From Alloascoidea africana (taxonomy: Eukaryota > Ascomycota > Alloascoideomycetes > Alloascoideales > Alloascoideaceae), in contig JAKTTT010000116.1 in NCBI GenBank assembly GCA_030581615.1, forward strand, positions 1 through 25,742: 25,742 nucleotides of DNA, written 5' to 3'. The first letter of the stretch is position 1; the number at the start of each line of letters is the position of its first letter. A program made the translations under genes and the position numbers. The notes beneath the pieces are model-generated. The model was given only the letters and a program-made list of their open reading frames with translations, ran no database searches and had not been told where the DNA came from. Of this stretch, positions 1 to 9,074 are shown in pieces.

Positions 1-126
1 GGGAATTAATAAGATCGACAAGAAGTTTGTGATTGCATATCGTATATGCAGAAATTGAAATAAAGAAACTCAAAGAAGTTGAATTTCAGAGTTGAGGAGG
101 TCGTATTTGTCACAAGAACAAAATAA
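1..126. other. Left-edge flank upstream of the tRNA
   Basis: AT-rich sequence with no open frame of note. A short imperfect palindrome (GCATATCGTATATGC, about 36-50) is visible, and nothing else can be assigned. It would be the 5' flank of the tRNA gene, where Pol III initiation factors sit. Confidence 0.5.
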
Positions 127-197
127 GCGTTAGTGGTTTAGCGGTAAAATTCGTCGTTGCCATCGACGAGCCCCCGGTTCGACTCCGGGCTGACGCA
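127..197 (+). tRNA. tRNA-Gly(GCC)
   Basis: A 71-nt intronless tRNA gene. The acceptor arms GCGTTAG and CTGACGC pair over seven positions with one G-U, followed by discriminator A197. The anticodon stem CGTCG/CGACG encloses the loop TTGCCAT, which gives anticodon GCC. The T arm CCCGG-TTCGACT-CCGGG is perfect and includes the B box. The body closely resembles the S. cerevisiae tRNA-Gly(GCC) gene as I recall it. It decodes GGC and GGT codons. The T run just downstream is the Pol III stop. Confidence 0.98.
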
Positions 198-728
198 TTC
201 TTTTTTACCCTCATTTAGGGTATCTGACAAAGATGGGCGGTGGCAATTTGTTACTAGTGCTACTCAAACAATTTATAAATTCGTTTAATGCGAGGAATCG
301 ATAATAAAAAAGGACATTAGCTACCATTGCAGAACGAGCTTTTCTTTGTGATAAAAGGCACCAAATTTAATGGAACTCCCTCTTAGTTTTGGACTATGTT
401 AGGAAATCATTATGCCGCTTTGAAGTTTGTTCGTAGTAAAGTTAACACTCTGGTGAAAGTAGACAACCGTTTTACAAAACAACAGCTGACTTTAACCATT
501 CCGTCACTTTCACTACGTGATCAACCTATTTAGCCTATTGTTGAAAAATGAGGTGTCAAGCTAAATTTGTGAATATGTATGCACAGAGAAAGATCAACTT
601 ATGCGATTTAAAATGGTTAAGGTACAAACGCCCCTCTTTCGTGCAACCTATCAATATCACAAACGTTGTCATGAAACAGCAAAAAGATCCATGTCAGGTA
701 CATAATCTGGAAGGAGAAATGATAAATT
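198..728. other. Gap between tRNA-Gly and the RPN13 3' end
   Basis: About 530 bases with no convincing gene. The first bases hold the tRNA terminator and the right part would hold the RPN13 3' UTR. The only motif noticed is CGGTGGCAAT near 238-247, one base off the Rpn4-type element GGTGGCAAA, but no gene start lies beside it, so it may be chance. Confidence 0.5.
201..206 (+). terminator. Pol III T-run terminator of tRNA-Gly
   Basis: Six consecutive T residues three bases after the tRNA 3' end, the usual RNA polymerase III termination signal on the coding strand. Confidence 0.9.
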
Positions 729-1754
729 TTATGGATCAGAAGAGGATTGTTCTTCTTTTTCTTTCTCTTCCTTTCCTGCTTTTCTAATGCCCTCAAGAAA
801 CCCACCAACTCCCTCTCTAACATAAGGAAATCCTAGCTCATGAGAAACAATTCTTCCAACTCCAGTGTCAACTTTTCGAAGAGTTACACTAAGTGCACGC
901 AAGCACCCAGTGAAATACGGAGATTCCACTATTCTTAACAGTTCTTCCTTTGTTTTTGGAATACCATCCGGAATAAAGGAATACAATGGGTCTAATTCAG
1001 TCTCTTTCAATTCGCGAATATAATCCGTAAATAAACTTAAGGCAAAAATGTCCCCCAAAGAGTCGGAACAAAGAGCTTGGTCAGCGTTTTGCTCTCTCAT
1101 ATTGTGCAATAGAGATTGCAAAGTCCGTCGAGCTTGCTCCACATTTTCCGCCGAAAGGGGTGGACTAATTACACAGGAACACAAATTAATACTTGACACC
1201 CTTCCCAATGCAAAAAAATGTAGGGCTTACTTTTCTGGAACATCTTCCATAGTAACGTCCTGGTCATCTTGGGCATTTTCCTTTCCAGTTGTCCCTTTCT
1301 CATCTCCCTCCATAGCCTCATCCTCTAGAGCATTCTCATCTAACAGCTTATCCATGGTTTCAGTTATCTTTTTGTCATCTTGGCTTAGGCTTCCAGGGCC
1401 AGACTGTCCGTTGCCACCGTGCGATTGTAACCAGAACAGGTGCTTTTGGCCAGAACTGGCGAACTTTAGGGAAAAAACACGCCCAGTAGTGCATTGAGTC
1501 ACATGCTTCCATTGGGCATCTCCAGGACACAACAGAAACTCGTCCTTATCGTCTTCTGGTTCTGGTTCGCCAGTTTCGTTCCCCAGTCGGTGTCCAGAGT
1601 GTTCTCGAGTCTCCCATACAAAGTTTAAGAAGTCCGGGTCATCCTCACTTCTGGAGACTGTAATCTGACCCTTTTGAGCGATAGGAGACGCCAGTCTAGT
1701 ATCGACATCATAGTTTATTTTCCCAGCTTTGAACTGGAGAATTGGCTGAGACAT
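729..1754 (-). CDS. RPN13: Proteasome ubiquitin receptor Rpn13 (Pru + DEUBAD), two exons
   Basis: Rpn13/ADRM1 is a ubiquitin receptor of the 19S regulatory particle. It docks on Rpn2, and in many species recruits the deubiquitinase Uch37 through a C-terminal DEUBAD domain. Exons are 1754-1231 and 1164-729 (319 aa). Residues 1 to about 115 form the Pru domain: N-terminal LQFKAGK, then TGRVFSLKF and HLFWLQ, which match the family core. An acidic linker leads to exon 2, whose helical sequence (residues about 176-305, with LPDGI-like and GFLEGIRK stretches) fits DEUBAD. S. cerevisiae Rpn13 (about 156 aa) lacks this part. I chose Met at 1754 because Pru homology begins there. The frame is open to another Met at 1838, which would add 28 unrelated residues. 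The gene is divergent from DCK1. The Pru call is firm and the DEUBAD call is by resemblance. Confidence 0.87.
1165..1230 (-). other. RPN13: RPN13 intron (66 nt)
   Basis: Donor GTAAGC, likely branch site TATTAAT, acceptor TTAG. Splicing joins AA to T (codon AAT, phase 2) and restores one frame. The donor itself supplies an in-frame TAA if the intron is kept. Confidence 0.85.
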
Positions 1755-1802
1755 GTTTTCAAGAAGATGGCTGAAGACCAGTGTAGATGCGCCGGCCGAA
1801 GA

Positions 1803-1811
1803 GGTGGCAGA
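1803..1811 (+). promoter_or_regulatory. Possible Rpn4 (PACE-like) site before RPN13
   Basis: GGTGGCAGA matches the proteasome-associated control element GGTGGCAAA at 8 of 9 bases. It lies about 49 bases upstream of the chosen RPN13 start. Rpn4 drives proteasome genes through this element in S. cerevisiae. One mismatch and the closeness to the start codon keep this tentative. Confidence 0.3.
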
Positions 1812-1846
1812 ACCCGGGTGCACGGGTGTGTAGAACATGATCCAGA

Positions 1847-1852
1847 CACGTG
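1847..1852. promoter_or_regulatory. CACGTG box upstream of RPN13
   Basis: The palindrome CACGTG is followed by AT, so the reverse strand reads ATCACGTG, the Cbf1-type consensus RTCACGTG. It lies about 93 bases upstream of the RPN13 start. Function is inferred from the motif only. Confidence 0.35.
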
Positions 1853-2334
1853 ATGAACTCCGGGTAACTCCACATCTCGATTTTTTTGAAGGGGACGAGA
1901 AGAAGCAGCAGCCTGGCGCACAATTCTGTGAGACGTGCGGCGCCTCGAGTAAGGTTTGCCAGAAGGTTGTGGGCAGAGAGGATACTTTATACTAGAGTTG
2001 GAGGATGGCTTTTGAGACATACGCTTCCCGCCAGGCCCGAGGAGTAGAAGAACCGCGTGGTCTTTCAGTTTGGCGGTGGTGCCCTTTGGAGGGTCTATTT
2101 TCTAGAGCCCTCTAACATAGAACTGTTTCACCCGACGCTGGGCACATGAAGTGCATTAAGGCTGTTGAGATCACTGGCTCGTGGGAAATGAACGCCTGAG
2201 TGTATTAATCAGGAAAGAAACAGTTCGAACACGGAAGGGCCTGTACTTGGACAACTCTTAATTATCAGAGCGCGTTATGTCGTTCATGATAGACTTGGAT
2301 GTGTCCCAGGAAGGACTTTGTGGAAAGCTCTCCA

Positions 2335-2402
2335 ATCCCCTCCCCTTTTTTTCTCTCTTAGCCTTTTTTCTTTCTCTTTCTCTCCCACTCCTCCCATTTC
2401 CT
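2335..2402 (+). repeat. Polypyrimidine tract upstream of DCK1
   Basis: Nearly pure C/T over about 68 bases, broken by only a few purines. Such tracts in yeast promoters often keep nucleosomes off. Here it lies 130-195 bases upstream of the DCK1 start. Confidence 0.6.
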
Positions 2403-2529
2403 GTTTTCAATAGTGGACTCAACATCTAGCCACGTCACTTATCAACGAAGGATATAATAATTCTGACCAGTGGGTTCGTTGCCTTATTTATTATACCTGA
2501 CTTTAGAGGTCCACAAGGAAGGGTAAAAG

Positions 2530-5500
2530 ATGACAGAAGAAGACATAAACTCCAGTTGGACACCCCTACCAAGCATGGGCCACGGCCGTGTAGTTCATGC
2601 GTGGACTATCCCGGCATCTATGGCCAAACCCGATTCGGGACAAGATGATTTGTTCGTCGACTTAAACGTTGGCGATGACGTTTATGTCTTTGAACAACAT
2701 GTGAGTGGAAAATGGGGAAGAGCCTACGTATTGACGCAGCCAGCACCTTCCTTTTTTCTCACTACTGTCCATATATCTACTGATTTGAGTGCAAAGAAAT
2801 CAGAGACCGCCGAAAATGCCTCGAAACAAAAGAAAGTCGTAGGTAGCAAAATGAAGATTACGCTCGCAGTAATTCCAATGGACTACATACGTATTTTGGA
2901 GTACGTGGGAAAGCCTCTCCCAACAAAGAAAGCCATAACAGATGCTGAAGATCCGAACCAAATCGATTCCATCCTAGACCACGAAAACAACGACTTGAGA
3001 TACTCGACAACCCTGGACAGTGGTAAACTACCCCGCCCTGCCATCCCTGGCTTAAGAGTTGGCCAGGAGAAAAGCGATACTGTCAATGAACCGCTGGTAG
3101 GGGAGATTAGGTCTGCCATAAAAGACTGGGCAGAAAACTACGTTTACAAGTTCTACCTCGATGGAGAATATATTTCTTTCCATAAGTTGATCGACATCAT
3201 TGTTGAATTAAGAACTATTGGCGCTCAGCTGTCTCACTCTATTTTCACACAGTTTGAGCTGGACGTTGCTAGAAAGAAAGTCGTGTGGCTTTTAAACTAT
3301 GGTGCCAAAATCATCAACAACAATCACGAGCAGAAAAGCATTATTGCTCGAGATCCACATAACATTGGAGAAATGCTCTCAGCGCAAGATTCGCCGTTCA
3401 CAGTCAGTACTGAGCAGCTCAGAATGGCGCTTGTGCAGAACTACCCCAGCGTGCTACAATTCCAAGAAGCTGAGAGAGAGTACTTGCCTTGCCATATATT
3501 GGTAGATTTTAAATCCGTCATTAGTAAAGATAGAGGAACCCCAAGGATTGGTCTCACTGCATATCTTCATCTAAGATCAAAGAGAAAGGTATTAACAGAG
3601 TCGTTTGCTGTCCATATAAATCCCACAGCTGGTTTCTACCTAACCGATGTATCTGCAGCTCTTTTCAAGAATATCCCACCCTCAGAGTATGAAAAGGATC
3701 GAATATATCTGGTAGCTGTTTTAACTGAAGAGGTGCATATTCTGCCAAAGTCTCGGTCCAATAACTTATCAGTGCAAAAACCTGTGAAAAAGAAGAAGAT
3801 CAAACGGGGAATTGCAGCTGGCGTTGCTGATATCTGCCGTGTTTTTCGGCAGCATGAAGGCGTGGAAAATGAGTTTATTATCAAGCTGTATGGTTCCTAT
3901 TTGGGAAGCTCTGATCCATCTCCAAATAATAAAGGTTGGGGTGACCTTGTCGACCGTATAGTTCTTGGGTTATCAAAGGGAGTGTAAGCGTTACATTTTG
4001 GTCTTCATAAGAATTTTTGACTAATGCTGGTTTTAGAGGATTCGATCCGAGAGCGGAACAAATTGTTGTATCCGTCAAAAAATTTACTGCTACTCCCGAC
4101 AATGCAAGAGAAGATTCAGATTTTCAGCATGAATCGACAATGCCAATTGCTCCAATTCGCAGCTTGTTTTATGAACCAATTATACAACAGAAGGACCACG
4201 TTTATTTAATTGTCAACTCTGTATTACCATTAGGTCACCCAATGGCCCCACCTCTCCCAGAACCCATAACACCTGCTGAAAGCATTGGATCTAACAATTC
4301 TGGGAAGAAAAACAAAAACTCTAGTGCTAACAATGTACCAGTTCCAACGCCTACTCCAAGCGTTATGGATGCAATCGATATTGTCACAATTCAGTTTGCA
4401 TCTGCCACTGGCATCTCAAAGTTTGCCAAAGCTACTAACGATGAGCCTATGAAAACATGGGAAACCGTCTCAGTTGTCCCTGGAGAATGCATTGGTGAGG
4501 TTATCCGAGTTTCTGGTTTAGCTAATGCTCATGCAGCTTCATTGGGCTCCACTGGAGAATCAATTGTGATCAATCTATTTGTGAATGGTGACTATGTAGG
4601 CCAAGGACGCTTTTTACTTTGGAAAGGTGATAAAGTTCACGAAATTGGCAAATCCCATCAGGTAGAAGTTAGAGGCAAGAATGGCGAAGGCCCGATCGCC
4701 TATGTTGAGGTCAGCACAGAATACGTTGGGCGTCAATATAACATTGACAATACCATCAAGAGATTGTTGGAATGGAGAAATCTTTACCGTGCGAAGGGAT
4801 CCTCTGAGCTGATTTCTGTCCTAAATTCTACCACTTATGTCGACTTGAAGCAATTCTTAAAGTATTTCAGAGCGTTAATCAAAACACACTTTGAAATAGC
4901 CGCAGAGTTATCACCATTGGGAAAGGACGACGTTCTGGCAGCGAACTTTCATGCTCTGGCTCATATGTTGGATGTGGTATTGGTGCGACAACCTTACTAT
5001 GGATACGTGGTCGAGAATTACTTTGAAGATAAAACTGTTCTTCTACCTAACATAGCAAGCACAATGCTTCATCAAATGGAGCTGAGCGCTGCGTCTCTAG
5101 CGACCGATAGATCGAGAACTGGAAGAACGTTTTGCAGAGTTTTTGCATACTTAATCAGACTCATCATCAAGAGTACCGAGTCCTATCCTCAAAGGGATAA
5201 AGCTGGATCCCTTTATGAATCTATGTTGAATTTAACTGCCCGAGTGGAAAAATTCTTCCAAGTTAGGATTGACAGCAACACCAGTTCTGAATTAATCGGC
5301 GACCAAATCAATCTATTAGATACACTATTTGATTGGTTTCAGTATCTGAAGCAATTGCTGAACAACAGACAAATCCTTAATATCGTTATTAGATTGGTTG
5401 AAGCAGCATCAGTAAATTTCGACCAGATCTACAAGAAAAAGAAACTCATCATTAGTAGATTACTGCTAGTGCAAAAATTGGTAGACTGCTGGCTGTTTGA

Positions 5501-8132
5501 TGATCCCGAGTGCCGCATCATTCTTACTGAACATGCAGCTTCATGGGTTTCGCAAGTGGAAAACAGAGTAGTCAAAAAGCATCAACGAATGGATCAGTCT
5601 GAGCTGGAGTTGACTGGAGAAGTTGAAGAATTAAGACTAGCTAACACCATTTTTGCAACAATTGCTGATCATGTGTTTAGAGACTCTACTGGGAAAACTC
5701 CTGGTTTAACAGAACTGATGAAAGCGACTTTGCCATGGCTTGGAATCACCTGTCAAATCATCATTGAACTGGATGCTAAACTAGTCAATGAGAGTGCAGG
5801 TCATCTGTTTTATTTTGTAAAGAGAAGAACCTATACAGATTTATTCCCCAAAAAGTATCCGCCTACGCCTTATCCTTTAGACTCTGCAGTCAATGAAGAA
5901 TCATTCAGTGAGGTAATGATTGAACTAGCCACAACGTTTATCGCAATTATTCGAATTGCAAAGATGACAGGGATCGACTCTACGAGCTTTTCCAAAACGC
6001 AGGTTAAACAAATTATCCGAGCCGGTTTCATCTTATTGAAGAGTAACGCCTTTCCGAAACGATGGCTTAGTTTGTATGCTTCCATTGTAGAAGCTGTTGT
6101 AACTAGCTTGGAAATTATCTTGCCTGCAATGATCAAGAACCACATTCCTGATCCAGACGATGCAGATAGCTTTGAGACTCAAATATGGTATAACTACCTC
6201 AATGACCTGCTAATTTGTGGATCAAGCGAAGTCATACAAGTTGAGTTATTGGATGAGTTGAGCCGAAAAGCTGTTTGGAAATTGACAAATGGTGACATTC
6301 GAACCCGCATTTCAAGCTTGATTACTGATGCTTGGAATGCATTGAGTTGGGAAGCATTAGAAGAGGATAGACAACGGTTCGCAATTGATAAGTTTGGAGG
6401 ATTTCAGGTAGAATTTGTCAGTGGGGACAAGAGTATTATAGGAAAAGTTTTGGCGCTGTGTATTCAAAGGCATGATAATATTCAGCAATGCGGTGTCAAC
6501 ATTCTTTGGTCCATAATGGTTTCTGAATGGACTCTTTCCGAAGTTTTGACAGAAATTGAGAGGGACTGTCTTTTGGCATTTGAAAAGCTTTATGGAAAGC
6601 TGCATGTTCTCCCAGAACAATATGAAAAGGACCAATTTATAATTAAGCTGAAGAATACAGTTCGTCTGGATGTGGAAGACGAAGCATATTCTGCTTTCAA
6701 GAGTTTTATCAATGTGATGGACGAATTTTTGGATGTCTTGCACGATATGTACAGTGTGCCCCAAGGTGATAATCGATTCAGAGATGATACGATTTTCCAC
6801 AAGCTGAATGTTCTTGGTTTTTTCATGTACGTGGACAGATCAGAACTTTTTGCAGAGTATATTCATGAACTGGTTGAGGAGAATTTGTCAAGAAAGACGG
6901 GTTATGCCCAAGCCGCTCTTGCGTTGGAGCTGCTGGCCCAGACATACGAATGGTCCTTTGATGTGATTCTTCCTCCAATGGAAAAACCACCCTTCCCGAA
7001 GCAGACGTCTTTTGAGCGAAAAGAGGCATTGCTAAGACTAATGTGCACGTACTTTACAAGAGGAAAAGCTTATCACAAAGCAATTGCTGTTTACAAAGAC
7101 CTAGCAAATGCTTACGAGAATATATCGTTTGAACTGAACAAGTTGGCCTCTACTCTGAAAGAATTAGCTGGATTGTATGAGATGGTCGAGACCGCAGAAA
7201 TACCATCGCCTACTTATTTCCGAGTTGTCTATATTGGTAACGGATTTCCACGTTCACTGCGAAACCGACAGTTTATTTTCGAAGGACTACCATTTGAGAG
7301 GTTGGTTTCGATTCATGATAGATTGTTGAAATTACATCCAGGAGCTAGAATCATCTCGAACTACAAAGAGAATGACTATGACAAGGCTGACGGATTGTAT
7401 CTCTACGTCAGTGCAGTGACTCCTACTGTAAACATTTTTGGCCCTGTCTACACTCTCAAACACACGACAAAGGGAGCTCAAAATTTTGTGAACAAACAGA
7501 ACATGAGATTCTTCACCTTTACCAGACCCTTACCTGGAAGCTCTAGCATTGTGGACTTGTGGGTCGAAGAAACCACATACGAAACATTTTTAACCTTCCC
7601 TACAATCATGAACCGAAGCGAAATCAAATCTGCTAGTGTGGTTAAACGGTCACCTCTGGAAAATGCTATCTACTCGATCGTTGCGAAGACTAACGAACTG
7701 GTGACACTCGAAAATGCCTTCAAAACAACTGCAGGCGCTCTCACCAATGGTTCTCTGATTACTGAGCTCAGCAGAAATCTTACCGGTACAATTGATGCTC
7801 CGGTAAATGGAGGTGTTCAGCAATACCGTGTATTCTTAAACGACGAATCATTCTCACAGGATTCAAACTCAAGATCTCAAGTTGAAATTCTACGTGGCGC
7901 ATTCAGAGACCTGGCTCAGACCATAGATAGAATGCTGGCAATTCATATAAAAGTTATCCCCGAGTCTCTCAGACCTTCTCATGATTCATTGGTTCAACTA
8001 TTCCGCCGTAACTTTGCACAAGAGTTGAATTTTGCAGTTAGCGATGGCGCCAATGGCAAAGTTGGAAACATTTCGGCATCAGCAAATGGGCACAGCTCAC
8101 TTCAAAAGCAGTCTTATGTTTCGATGATTTAA
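2530..8132 (+). CDS. DCK1: DOCK-family Rho GEF Dck1, two exons
   Basis: Dck1 is the yeast DOCK180-like exchange factor. With the ELMO-like Lmo1 it activates Rho5 in oxidative-stress, cell-wall and mitophagy responses (known from S. cerevisiae). Exons are 2530-3983 and 4037-8132, giving 1849 aa, close to the S. cerevisiae protein (about 1930 aa). Residues about 18-70 read as an SH3-like domain (HGRVVHAW, DLFVDLNVGDDVYVFE, GKWGRAYV). The middle (about 480-720) is where a divergent DHR-1/C2 domain is expected, interrupted by a Ser/Pro/Asn-rich loop. The long central part is helical. The catalytic DHR-2 GEF domain spans about 1395-1810: FFMYVDRSELFAEYIHEL, then YFRVVYIGNGFPRSLRNRQF and FEGLPFERL, all typical of DHR-2. 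It is divergent from RPN13, as in S. cerevisiae. The in-frame ATG at 2530 is the first in the frame. The identity is firm, and the DHR-1 limits are approximate. Confidence 0.94.
3984..4036 (+). other. DCK1: DCK1 intron (53 nt)
   Basis: Donor GTAAGC, branch GACTAAT (4019-4025), acceptor TTTTAG. Splicing joins GT to A (codon GTA, phase 2). The downstream open frame has no ATG at its head, so this intron is required to make one protein. Confidence 0.93.
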
Positions 8133-8266
8133 AAGAATTAATGCATTACATCTTCTGAAATACTTTTTGTTCCTACATTCTGTCTCCCTAAATTTTGTCA
8201 AGTATAGTAATGGTAAGTAATGTCCTGGAAAAGTGTGAGAGAGTAAGCTAAAATGGTTTTGTGACG

Positions 8267-8272
8267 CACGTG
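8267..8272. promoter_or_regulatory. CACGTG box upstream of ACP1
   Basis: An E-box palindrome 106 bases upstream of the ACP1 start, in the 245-base gap after DCK1. Its flanks do not match the Cbf1 consensus on either strand. It could bind a bHLH factor, but this is motif inference only. Confidence 0.3.
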
Positions 8273-8377
8273 AAATGTTACCCTGCTTGATTGTTTTTAC
8301 CCACTTCTTATTCGTCTTCTCTCAGAAGAGAATAGTTTTTATTCAAGAGATTCGAGAGATTATAAACCCCGGTTAAA

Positions 8378-9074
8378 ATGTTGAAGAATTTTGCCAGAGT
8401 TGCAACTGTTGGATCTACCCAACTAAGGAACTCTGTTTTGAGATCTGTAACATCCAACAACTTAAGCCTCGCCTCCCGAATTGCTGTCCCAGCTTTCCAA
8501 CAACGATTCTATGCTTTGAGTAAAGATGGCGTTCAGACTAGAATCATTGATATTTTGCGAGCCTTTGATAAAGTATGCTTTGTCAGCAATACTCTGTTTT
8601 CTTAATAACTAATCATTAACTGTTTATTAGACTTCTACAGTAGACAAGGTACAGCGCTTTGGAGTTTCAAAGATTTATGAAGAGGACTACTAATGCTTTG
8701 TTCGAAGATTTCTTCTGAAGAGACTTTTACAGCACTCGGTCTAGATTCTCTAGATACTGCTGAAGTTTTGGTCGCCATCGAAGAGGTAAATATTTTTGGT
8801 TCTTTGAGATTGCTTTGTATGGTGGTATTAACATGAATAATTTTAGGAGTTTGACATTGAGATCCCTGAGTATGCACCTCTTAAAGAACTGGGAAAATAC
8901 TCGCAATATATGTTGACTAACTCAATTGATTTTGATAGCAAGGAAGCTGACGAGATTAAAACTGTGGGCCAAGCCATCGACTTTGTTGCTAACCATCCAG
9001 ACGGTATGTAGCAGGCAGTTTGTTCGAGTGTCTGTTGCCAATCCACTAACATTTGGACTTTGATAGCAAATTAA
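8378..9074 (+). CDS. ACP1: Mitochondrial acyl carrier protein, six exons
   Basis: Carries acyl chains on a 4'-phosphopantetheine arm in mitochondrial type II fatty acid synthesis (lipoate precursor) and supports Fe-S cluster and respiratory-complex assembly. Exons are 8378-8572, 8631-8648, 8708-8785, 8847-8869, 8939-9003 and 9067-9074, making 128 aa (S. cerevisiae 125). Residues 1 to about 45 are a basic presequence ending QQRFYALS, matching a cleavage site near RFY. The carrier motif LGLDSLD puts the attachment serine at Ser85. It is followed by EVLVAIEEEFDIEIPDKEAD, TVGQAIDFVANHPDAN and the stop. The last residues Asp-Ala-Asn equal the yeast C-terminus only when the final intron is removed. 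Every junction keeps frame and restores family sequence. The weakest junction is the donor GTACAG after the 18-nt exon 2. It follows DCK1 in tandem. Confidence 0.94.
8573..8630 (+). other. ACP1: ACP1 intron 1 (58 nt)
   Basis: Donor GTATGC, branch candidates TAACTAAT and CATTAAC, acceptor TTATTAG, phase 0. An in-frame stop is met if it is kept. Confidence 0.9.
8649..8707 (+). other. ACP1: ACP1 intron 2 (59 nt) after an 18-nt exon
   Basis: Atypical donor GTACAG, near-perfect branch TACTAAT, acceptor CGAAG about 14 bases later, phase 0. The preceding exon encodes TSTVDK, which fills the loop before the ISSEETF segment as in other ACPs. Skipping that exon would also keep frame, so this donor is the least certain in the gene. 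Confidence 0.75.
8786..8846 (+). other. ACP1: ACP1 intron 3 (61 nt)
   Basis: Donor GTAAAT, branch candidate TATTAAC, acceptor TTTTAG, phase 0. It separates AIEE from EFDIEIP. Retention meets a TGA. Confidence 0.92.
8870..8938 (+). other. ACP1: ACP1 intron 4 (69 nt, stop-free in frame)
   Basis: Donor GTATGC, branch GACTAAC, acceptor GATAG, phase 2. Removal gives EIPDKEADEI, the exact family pattern. It is 23 codons long and has no in-frame stop, so an unspliced transcript would stay open here. Confidence 0.9.
9004..9066 (+). other. ACP1: ACP1 intron 5 (63 nt)
   Basis: Donor GTATGT, branch CACTAAC, acceptor GATAG, phase 1. It leaves a terminal coding exon of 8 nt: the end of the Ala codon, Asn and TAA. 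Retention would end the protein at Asp-Gly-Met. Confidence 0.9.

Larger units (their letters stand above)
1755..2529. promoter_or_regulatory. Divergent RPN13/DCK1 intergenic region
   Basis: About 775 bases shared as promoter by two divergent genes. It holds an Rpn4-like site (1803-1811), a CACGTG box (1847-1852), a long pyrimidine tract (about 2335-2402) and AT-rich TATA-like stretches just before DCK1 (about 2452-2495). Open frames here are short and unrelated to known proteins. Confidence 0.6.

Noticed and set aside
548-823. Small frames on both strands at the RPN13 3' end
   Set aside because: They overlap the RPN13 coding end or its 3' region and are low-complexity shadows.
1715-2020. 101-codon minus-strand frame upstream of RPN13
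   Set aside because: It overlaps the Pru start in another frame and has arbitrary composition.
8573-8707. Alternative ACP1 model with a single intron from 8573 to 8707, skipping the 18-nt exon
   Set aside because: It keeps frame but leaves the loop before ISSEETF six residues short compared with other ACPs. The included exon has good flanking signals, so I preferred inclusion.
8847-9011. ACP1 read straight through introns 4 and 5 to a TAG at 9009-9011
   Set aside because: The frame is open, but the product has a foreign 23-residue insert and loses the conserved Asp-Ala-Asn end. Both introns have canonical donor, branch and acceptor.
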